A stretch of 9,019 nucleotides of DNA from Clostridia bacterium (GTDB taxonomy: Bacteria; Bacillota; Clostridia; Lachnospirales; WQUN01): assembly GCA_025997155.1 (NCBI GenBank), contig BNUF01000092.1:1-9019 (forward strand), given 5' to 3'. Shown piece after piece: positions 5,059-9,019 of the stretch. Under the pieces are notes generated by a model that was not told where the DNA came from, made no database searches, and saw only the letters and a list, made by a program, of their open reading frames with translations. The first letter of the stretch is position 1. Each line of letters starts with the position of its first letter. The translations under genes and the position numbers were made by a program.

Positions 5059-5730
5059 GTGAGAACAACGAAAGGCGAAATAACCCTACAGAGCGCGATT
5101 GACGAGTTGCAACGTATGTTTCGCTTGCTCAACAAAACTTATTTTGGCGGCGAGTTGGAACGCCCCGTTATCGCGATTTTGACCGACACGACCAGCGGCG
5201 CGTATGGTTGGATTAGCGTCAACAAGGTTTGGAGTACAAAGGATAATGCGTGGTTTAGAGAGATAAACCTATGCGCCGAGTATCTGAACCGACCGCCCGA
5301 ACTGGTTGTAACCACGCTTATGCACGAGATGTGTCACCTGCTCAACATTCAGCGCGGCGTACAAGATACAAGCCGAAGCGGAACGTACCACAACCAGCAT
5401 TTCAAGGACGTTGCGGAAACGCACGGTTTGATTGTTGAGAAAAGCGTTAAATCGGGCTGGTGTATCACCACGCCATCAGCGGAGTTTACCGAACTGGTTA
5501 AGAAGCATTGCCGCGCTGGTTGTTTCAAGTTGGAACGCGCCAAAACCTACCGCGACGGCACGCCAAAGGTAACGAAAACGGGCGCGGACGGCAAGGAGCG
5601 AACTGTAACGCGCACAAAACAATCGAGCCGCAAATACGTGTGTTTCGAGTGCGGCGTGACCGTTCGAGCGACAAAGGAAGTCAATATTATGTGCGGCGAT
5701 TGCGGCGTGACTATGCTAACGCCGCCGTAG
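5059..5730 (+). CDS. SprT-like zinc-dependent protease-family protein
   Basis: Up to 223 residues. The SprT-like domain has the metalloprotease motif HEMCH (89-93) and a likely third zinc ligand in YHNQHF (110-115). A C-terminal zinc ribbon uses Cys195, 198, 212 and 215 (CFECG, CGDCG). Eukaryotic relatives such as Spartan cut DNA-protein crosslinks; for bacterial SprT-like proteins the substrate is largely unknown. The operon position after the DUF960 gene hints at a job in element DNA maintenance. The start is uncertain: the GTG at 5059 lies inside AAGGGGGTGA (5053-5062), and the codon at the spacing used by the previous gene is ACG (5068), a rare non-standard start. The next in-frame TTG (5107) and ATG (5116) are farther away. 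Confidence 0.85.
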   Translation: MRTTKGEITLQSAIDELQRMFRLLNKTYFGGELERPVIAILTDTTSGAYGWISVNKVWSTKDNAWFREINLCAEYLNRPPELVVTTLMHEMCHLLNIQRGVQDTSRSGTYHNQHFKDVAETHGLIVEKSVKSGWCITTPSAEFTELVKKHCRAGCFKLERAKTYRDGTPKVTKTGADGKERTVTRTKQSSRKYVCFECGVTVRATKEVNIMCGDCGVTMLTPP

Positions 5731-5742
5731 TGACCGTACTTG

Positions 5743-5760
5743 TTGAAAGTTAATTTACAA
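5743..5760 (-). repeat. 18-bp palindromic site, copy 4 of 4
   Basis: TTGAAAGTTAATTTACAA fits the consensus exactly. It lies between the SprT-like gene stop and the operon terminator, with core orientation GTTAAT like copy 3. Confidence 0.75.
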
Positions 5761-5761
5761 T

Positions 5762-5802
5762 GCCCTCGTTCTGCCGTTTGGTAGGCGGGGGCTTTTCTTT
5801 TT
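5762..5802 (+). terminator. Intrinsic terminator of the SprT operon
   Basis: GCCCTCG (5762-5768) pairs with CGGGGGC (5786-5792), and CTGCC (5771-5775) pairs with GGTAG (5780-5784) around a four-base loop. A T-rich tract runs from 5793 to 5803. Confidence 0.85.
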
Positions 5803-5807
5803 TAGAT

Positions 5808-5850
5808 AATAAAAATCGGGGTGTTATTACTAACATACCCGATTTTTATT
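5808..5850 (-). terminator. Bidirectional intrinsic terminator
   Basis: AATAAAAATCGGG (5808-5820) pairs perfectly with CCCGATTTTTATT (5838-5850), and TGTTA/TAACA extend the stem inside. A/T tracts on both sides let it work either way. On the minus strand it ends the predicted Cas12a-repeat RNA; on the plus strand it backs up the operon terminator. Confidence 0.8.
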
Positions 5851-5893
5851 TTTAGTCATACGAATATCGTTAAGACATCGAGACTGGTTTTTT

Positions 5894-5913
5894 ATCTACA
5901 AAAGTAGAAATAG
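5894..5913 (-). CRISPR. Solitary Cas12a (type V-A)-like CRISPR repeat
   Basis: The minus strand reads CTATTTCTACTTTTGTAGAT. The Cas12a repeat 3' part has the form AATTTCTACT-loop-GTAGAT, with the five-base stem TCTAC/GTAGA and a UNUU-type loop. All stem bases, the ATTT before it and the final T are present, and the loop is TTTT. Against the widely used AsCas12a repeat it matches 17 of 20 positions; the mismatches are the first two bases and one loop base. Only one good copy is present. The usual 5' half of a 36-nt repeat is not recognisable, and there are no cas genes in the window. A 43-nt spacer-sized stretch (5893-5851) and a terminator follow in the correct order. Confidence 0.75.
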
Positions 5914-5993
5914 ACGGCGTGAACTCGTGGGTTTGGCGTATTTACTACGAGTTCAAAATGCCAAAACTCTACTCTCACGCCCTCTATTTCCAC
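5904..5993. repeat. Imperfect inverted repeat containing repeat and anti-repeat
   Basis: The arms 5904-5922 and 5975-5993 are inverted copies matching at 17 of 19. The left arm includes the 5' side of the Cas12a-like hairpin, so the right arm is an anti-repeat (minus strand GTGGAAATAGA) able to pair with it. Inside, GAACTCGT/ACGAGTTC (5921-5928/5947-5954) and GGTTTGGC/GCCAAAAC (5930-5937/5960-5967, one mismatch) offer competing inner stems. Confidence 0.7.
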
Positions 5994-6134
5994 CTCGTAT
6001 AATAATGTTCATATAGTCAAGGCTCTTTATAATCGTGAATGTGTGTATGGAACATATTGGATTTATTGCGCTTTTGACTTAGTATCATACATATCGCAAA
6101 AAGGCTCATTTGCAATCCTCACATTTCTCATAAT

Positions 6135-6344
6135 TTATATATCTAGCAGCGTTATTATGATAAGCAACAGCGACAATATAATTGTTATAACTGTAAACGT
6201 CTTTATTTTGTGAAGATACTTGTCTTTATCGAGCGTATACAATACGCCGTATATTATTGTGATAATGAACCACATTATTGCTGTAATTGCCGTAAGCCAG
6301 TTCAGAACAGAAACGTTGAAAAAGTACATTTCAGCTATGTCCAT
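6135..6344 (-). CDS. Small two-helix membrane protein
   Basis: The product has 69 residues starting at MDIAEMYFF. The ATG at 6344 is chosen because AAGGA lies eight bases before it, while the upstream in-frame ATG at 6401 overlaps the previous gene and lacks a binding site. Hydrophobic segments span about 12-36 and 48-68, joined by a short basic loop (DKDKYLHKIK). Family not recognised. It is the last gene of the minus-strand operon, after the XRE repressor and just before the Cas12a-like repeat RNA. It could be an immunity, exclusion or toxin-like peptide; nothing in the sequence decides. Confidence 0.6.
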   Translation of the reverse strand: MDIAEMYFFNVSVLNWLTAITAIMWFIITIIYGVLYTLDKDKYLHKIKTFTVITIILSLLLIIITLLDI

Positions 6345-6393
6345 TTTTCCATTCCTTGTTTTTTGATAAAATTTTTTGCAGATTAGTATGATT

Positions 6394-6714
6394 TCAATCA
6401 TCTGATTTTATACCCCCTTTCAAACATTCGGGCTTAGTTTTCAAATACGATATATAATCTTGTACTTCGTTTTTGCCGCGCTTACTAAGCCGCTTATATA
6501 ACTTTACTATTTCAGAAACCATATTAGTTCTCAGATAGTCCGCCGAAACAGAAAGAGCTTTCGCTATCTTTTCTACCCTGTCTATTTTAGGAATGAATTT
6601 ATTCGTTTCGTACCCTCTGATTGTTACTTCTGGTATTCCTGTTTTTGCCGATAAAGCTTTTTGCGTCATTCTTTGCTCCACTCGGCAAACCCGTATTCTA
6701 TCGCCGATTAGCAT
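6394..6714 (-). CDS. XRE-family (Cro/CI-type) transcriptional regulator
   Basis: A 106-residue protein with a classic N-terminal helix-turn-helix: IRVCRVEQRMTQKALSAKTG leads into IPEVTIRGYETNKFIPKIDRVEKIAKALSVSADYL (residues about 7-61). A short C-terminal helix (EIVKLYKRLSKRGKNEVQDYISYL) may dimerise. GAGGA lies before the ATG at 6714 and overlaps the end of the preceding DUF4315-like gene, so the two are coupled. It probably controls conjugation or maintenance genes of the element; its operator is not identified, and the 18-bp palindromes are only a candidate. Confidence 0.88.
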   Translation of the reverse strand: MLIGDRIRVCRVEQRMTQKALSAKTGIPEVTIRGYETNKFIPKIDRVEKIAKALSVSADYLRTNMVSEIVKLYKRLSKRGKNEVQDYISYLKTKPECLKGGIKSDD

Positions 6715-6717
6715 ATA

Positions 6718-7017
6718 TCATTCCTCATCTTCTTCAAGTTCCGCGCTTGCCGTTTCAAGTTTTTCGGCAGTCTTTTGTACAGGGTTTTCGGCGGTTTTGG
6801 GCTTTATAGTTCCGTTTTCGATTGCCGCTTTTATGTCGTTAAGCGAGATTTCTTTCTTTGTCATCGTCTTAACAATTTCGTCAAACTGCAATTTGCGGAG
6901 TTCGGTTTCAAGTCCTCTTATTTCTTCTTGAAGTGTTGAAACCTCCGCGCCTTTCTTTGATAACTGTTGCTGTTTGATTTCTATTTTCTTTTCCAAGCCT
7001 GTGATTGTGTTTGCCAT
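6718..7017 (-). CDS. DUF4315-like coiled-coil protein of conjugative elements
   Basis: A 99-residue protein starting at MANTITGLEKK (ATG 7017), five bases after TTTGGAGG; the TTG four codons upstream overlaps that site and is unlikely. Residues 5-50 are a heptad-rich coiled coil (LEKKIEIKQQQLSKKGAEVS onward). Then comes KTMTKKEISLNDIKAAIENG, the short C-terminal motif seen in DUF4315 proteins of Clostridia conjugative transposons, and an acidic end. It sits between the CHAP/secreted-protein genes and the regulator, matching where such proteins occur. Molecular role unknown. Confidence 0.65.
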   Translation of the reverse strand: MANTITGLEKKIEIKQQQLSKKGAEVSTLQEEIRGLETELRKLQFDEIVKTMTKKEISLNDIKAAIENGTIKPKTAENPVQKTAEKLETASAELEEDEE

Positions 7018-7055
7018 AGTAGCCTCCAAATAGTTATGATATGTTATGTAAACAG

Positions 7056-7083
7056 AAAACGCCGTGTCGGTGAACGGCGTTTT
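7056..7083. terminator. Bidirectional hairpin between operon genes
   Basis: AAAACGCCGT (7056-7065) and ACGGCGTTTT (7074-7083) form a perfect 10-bp stem with an 8-base loop. It lies between the DUF1292-like and DUF4315-like genes and could reduce expression of the downstream regulator part of the minus operon. Confidence 0.7.
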
Positions 7084-7107
7084 GCTTTGCGGGGCAGAGT
7101 TAAAAAA

Positions 7108-7413
7108 TCAAACGGTTACGACCATTCCGCTGTCCTCCATCATTTTTTGAAAAATATCTGTCGCGTCATTGAACTCGTCGTCATTGTAGATTGTAAAAAT
7201 CTCAATGCCCGCTTCGTTTCCGTTTTCGTCGGATAACTCGCTATATCTGTAAAGAAGTATCTGCTGTTCCTGTTCGCCCGAATTTAGCGGAAGAAGAGCT
7301 ATATAGTCTTGAAGTTGCATTTTGAAAACCGCGACGACACCGCACTCAATCTCGCCTTTTTCGGTTTGCAGTTTAATCTTGAGGTTCGCATTATTTTCGT
7401 TTACAACGTCCAT
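7108..7413 (-). CDS. DUF1292-like small protein
   Basis: A 101-residue acidic protein. The pattern of DUF1292 (YrzB-like) is visible: a strand-rich start (ANLKIKLQTEKGEIECGVVAVF), DYIALLPLNS, the ILLYRYSE segment, then IEIFTIYNDDEFNDATDIFQKMMED. AAGGAGG precedes the ATG at 7413 and overlaps the stop of the upstream gene (10 bp between them), so it is in the same operon. DUF1292 proteins are small, widespread in Bacillota and of unknown function; copies also occur in mobile elements. No membrane or signal sequence. Confidence 0.65.
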   Translation of the reverse strand: MDVVNENNANLKIKLQTEKGEIECGVVAVFKMQLQDYIALLPLNSGEQEQQILLYRYSELSDENGNEAGIEIFTIYNDDEFNDATDIFQKMMEDSGMVVTV

Positions 7414-7423
7414 ATCGTCCTCC

Positions 7424-8620
7424 TTAATAGTTCTTCTTGCGGTTTTTAAGTTTGATAATCAAAAGAATCGCGCCCGCGACTATGATAACTAAAAGCCAAC
7501 CGCCGTATTCTTTGAAGAAAGATTTAGATTTTTCGGGGGTTTTGTCGGGTTGATTATTATATTTATCTATATTAGCAGCGTCCTTAAAGTCTTCTTCAAT
7601 TTGTTTTATTTCCTCTTTGGTCATACCCTCCTCAAGGTCTTTTTTCGCGTCCTCAAGAGAGGGTTCGGGGTTAGGTTCTTTCGGTGGTTTGGAGGGGTTT
7701 GTTTCGGGTTCGACGGTTAGCCCGCTTTTCGCGGCATATTCGGGGTTTATGAATTTGCCGTTGTAGCCTGTCGTGTACGGGAAAATCGACGTGTAGGTGT
7801 GTTTTTCCTGCATATTCTTCCAATGCCACTCCCAAACATCGAGCATTGCGTTGTAAAATTCATCGCCTCCCTCCAAATTTTTCATCAGATTTTGAGGATA
7901 TTGCAACTGCCCTATAAAACTTGCGTGATTAGGTGATTTTGATTCCCCCATAATGTACCAAGTCACTCGCGTATGAACAAGAAAATACCTCGCCTTGTCA
8001 TATTTTGTGAGCGTTTCATAGACTTCGCTAGGTATATCTATATCTTCATCGTTATATGAAGCGTCAACAATGCCTGAATAAAGTTTCCAAATAGGTTGTT
8101 CATACGCGGGGTCGCTCTCGGCGAACTTAGTCCTCGCGACGAAATCCGCAAGCATTTCTTCGGGAGTTTTGCCGACATAAGATGGTTCGGCGTTTGATTT
8201 ATCACTCTTAGGAGGGGTTGCCGTTTTATCTTCATTGCCTTTGTAATCGGCGCGTGTGCGTAAAATCAAATCAAGTGTCAGCGTGTCGGAGTTCGTTTGC
8301 AAGTTCCCGATAGCCGAACCGTCGGAGTTCACAAGTTCGTATTTGTTATTCGGGTCAATATAGTATGTTATTTTGTATACGGTGTTCTTGCTCACTACCG
8401 CCGTTCTCGACGCGTCCGCACCCTCGGTTTGCGTCTGCACCATTTTTTGATTTTTTTCCTCAATCGCCAAATCATCAAAATTTATTGAAACCTTTTCGGT
8501 TAGTTTTTCGGCGTTTTGAATGTTGATTGTGATAATACAATTAACATCGTCCGCGAACGCCGAAACCGAGACAATCAGCGAAAAAATCACCGCAAGCAAA
8601 ACTGTTCTCAACTTTTTCAA
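7424..8620 (-). CDS. Large secreted, C-terminally membrane-anchored conjugation-module protein
   Basis: A 398-residue product with TTG start (8620-8618) after AAAGGAAG. A signal peptide covers residues 1-24 (basic MKKLR, hydrophobic core, AFA before the cleavage site). A beta-rich region (25-130) and a Trp/Tyr-rich helical middle (about 150-290, with WEWHWKNM) follow. A Pro/Glu/Lys-rich stalk precedes a C-terminal membrane helix (about 374-389, WLLVIIVAGAILLIIKL) and basic tail KNRKKNY. There is no LPXTG motif. Position beside the CHAP hydrolase matches DUF4366-type proteins of Clostridia conjugative elements, but sequence identity to that family is not established. Likely an outward-facing channel or cell-contact component. 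Confidence 0.7.
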   Translation of the reverse strand: MKKLRTVLLAVIFSLIVSVSAFADDVNCIITINIQNAEKLTEKVSINFDDLAIEEKNQKMVQTQTEGADASRTAVVSKNTVYKITYYIDPNNKYELVNSDGSAIGNLQTNSDTLTLDLILRTRADYKGNEDKTATPPKSDKSNAEPSYVGKTPEEMLADFVARTKFAESDPAYEQPIWKLYSGIVDASYNDEDIDIPSEVYETLTKYDKARYFLVHTRVTWYIMGESKSPNHASFIGQLQYPQNLMKNLEGGDEFYNAMLDVWEWHWKNMQEKHTYTSIFPYTTGYNGKFINPEYAAKSGLTVEPETNPSKPPKEPNPEPSLEDAKKDLEEGMTKEEIKQIEEDFKDAANIDKYNNQPDKTPEKSKSFFKEYGGWLLVIIVAGAILLIIKLKNRKKNY

Positions 8621-8681
8621 ATTAAAACTTCCTTTCGCGTTTCTTGATACTTATCTTGTCAACGGATTTGAAAAGAAAATC

Positions 8682-9019
8682 TTAATAATTCGGCAATCCG
8701 TAGCCTAAGATAACGCCGCTGTGCAAAGGGTACGCGCGGGTACGCACAACATCTCCGCTGTTTCCCTCAACCGTGTAGACGTTTTCGCCGTCCGTTCCGA
8801 CTACAAGCCCTACGTGGTTCGGCTTACCGTCGCCGTCCCAGTCGAAGAAGATAATGTCTCCCGCAACGGGCGTTTCATAAGCGTTGTTAGTCCATTGCCC
8901 GTGACTTTGAAACCACTTTACTCCCTCAACCGTGCTTTGAAATTTAGGTACTGTTTCAGTTGGAATTCCCTCTTGGGAGCAAACCCACGAAACAAAGATA
9001 GCGCACCACTCGACGCGTG
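8682..9019 (-). CDS. CHAP-domain peptidoglycan hydrolase, C-terminal part
   Basis: Open at the right edge; the visible 112 residues end in TAA at 8684-8682. VEWCAIFVSW holds the catalytic Cys, PNHVGLVVG the His, and VYTVEGNSG the third polar residue region of CHAP (NlpC/P60-like) amidase/endopeptidases. The calcium-loop-like DWDGDGKP is common in copies carried by conjugative elements. Such enzymes open the donor cell wall locally so the transfer channel can be assembled. It is the first visible gene of the minus-strand operon; N-terminal domains, often a membrane helix or lysozyme domain, lie outside the window. Confidence 0.88.
   Translation of the reverse strand, partial: RVEWCAIFVSWVCSQEGIPTETVPKFQSTVEGVKWFQSHGQWTNNAYETPVAGDIIFFDWDGDGKPNHVGLVVGTDGENVYTVEGNSGDVVRTRAYPLHSGVILGYGLPNY

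Larger units (their letters stand above)
5808..5993 (-). ncRNA. Candidate RNA: anti-repeat, Cas12a-like repeat, spacer, terminator
   Basis: Read on the minus strand the order is anti-repeat arm, inner hairpins, Cas12a-like repeat, 43-nt unique stretch, terminator: a complete RNA unit of about 185 nt. I could not define a convincing promoter. TTGACT (6020-6015) and TATTAT or TTATAC boxes (6004-5997) exist but are only 10-12 bp apart. Read-through from the minus-strand conjugation operon is also possible, since I see no terminator between 6134 and 5994. I see no protein gene in 5731-6134. Confidence 0.5.

Noticed and set aside
5904..5993. Integron attC site
   Set aside because: No GTTRRRY/RYYYAAC core pair at the ends and no integrase nearby.
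6055..6125. 22-aa minus-strand frame (MRNVRIANEPF...)
   Set aside because: No ribosome binding site or promoter and too short to support; it could matter only if the repeat RNA were part of a CRISPR-guarded toxin pair.
6593..6931. 112-aa plus-strand frame
   Set aside because: It is antisense to the XRE and DUF4315-like genes, both of which have good starts and recognisable domains.

Overview
The window looks like part of a conjugative or mobilisable element (plasmid or ICE) from a Clostridia-like Bacillota. The reasons are strong AAGGAGG-type ribosome binding sites, TTG and GTG starts, T-rich intrinsic terminators, and a set of families typical of Gram-positive conjugative elements: a PcfC/VirD4-type coupling protein, a CHAP peptidoglycan hydrolase, DUF4315-like and DUF1292-like proteins and an XRE repressor. 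It appears to be a rearranged accessory segment. No relaxase, replication initiator or cas gene is visible.

Layout. Positions 1-1214 (+) hold the tail of one gene and a coupling-protein gene that loses its C-terminal half near 1128. Positions 1215-2234 contain no convincing protein gene but are dense in RNA-like structure: a 24-bp terminator hairpin whose loop is complementary to two upstream segments, a minus-strand promoter-hairpin-terminator unit of about 65 nt, a multi-stem region (1650-1900), and a second promoter followed by three hairpins (2046-2153). Positions 2235-2888 (-) hold two small genes, one with an SpaA/Cna-B-like domain. Positions 3084-4216 (+) encode a serine recombinase translationally coupled to a helix-turn-helix/coiled-coil protein. 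Positions 4293-5730 (+) are a three-gene operon: an unknown coiled-coil protein, a DUF960 protein and a SprT-like zinc protein. Positions 5731-6134 carry terminators and an unusual palindromic locus. Positions 6135-9019 (-) are a conjugation-type operon read right to left: CHAP hydrolase, large membrane-anchored secreted protein, DUF1292-like, DUF4315-like, XRE regulator, small membrane protein.

The most striking signal is at 5894-5913 (-): a single hairpin matching the conserved 3' part of the Cas12a (type V-A) CRISPR repeat. A spacer-sized stretch and an intrinsic terminator follow it, and a partly complementary anti-repeat precedes it. With no cas genes nearby, it could be a solitary-repeat RNA anti-CRISPR, a one-spacer mini-array, or another RNA that borrows a host Cas12a.

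Two further patterns suggest modular assembly. An 18-bp palindrome occurs four times (1229, 2970, 4239, 5743), always between genes and at the edges of three cassettes. The 7-mer GTTAAAC/GTTTAAC occurs nine times, all within the recombinase cassette. The recombinase could act at such sites, but that is inference.
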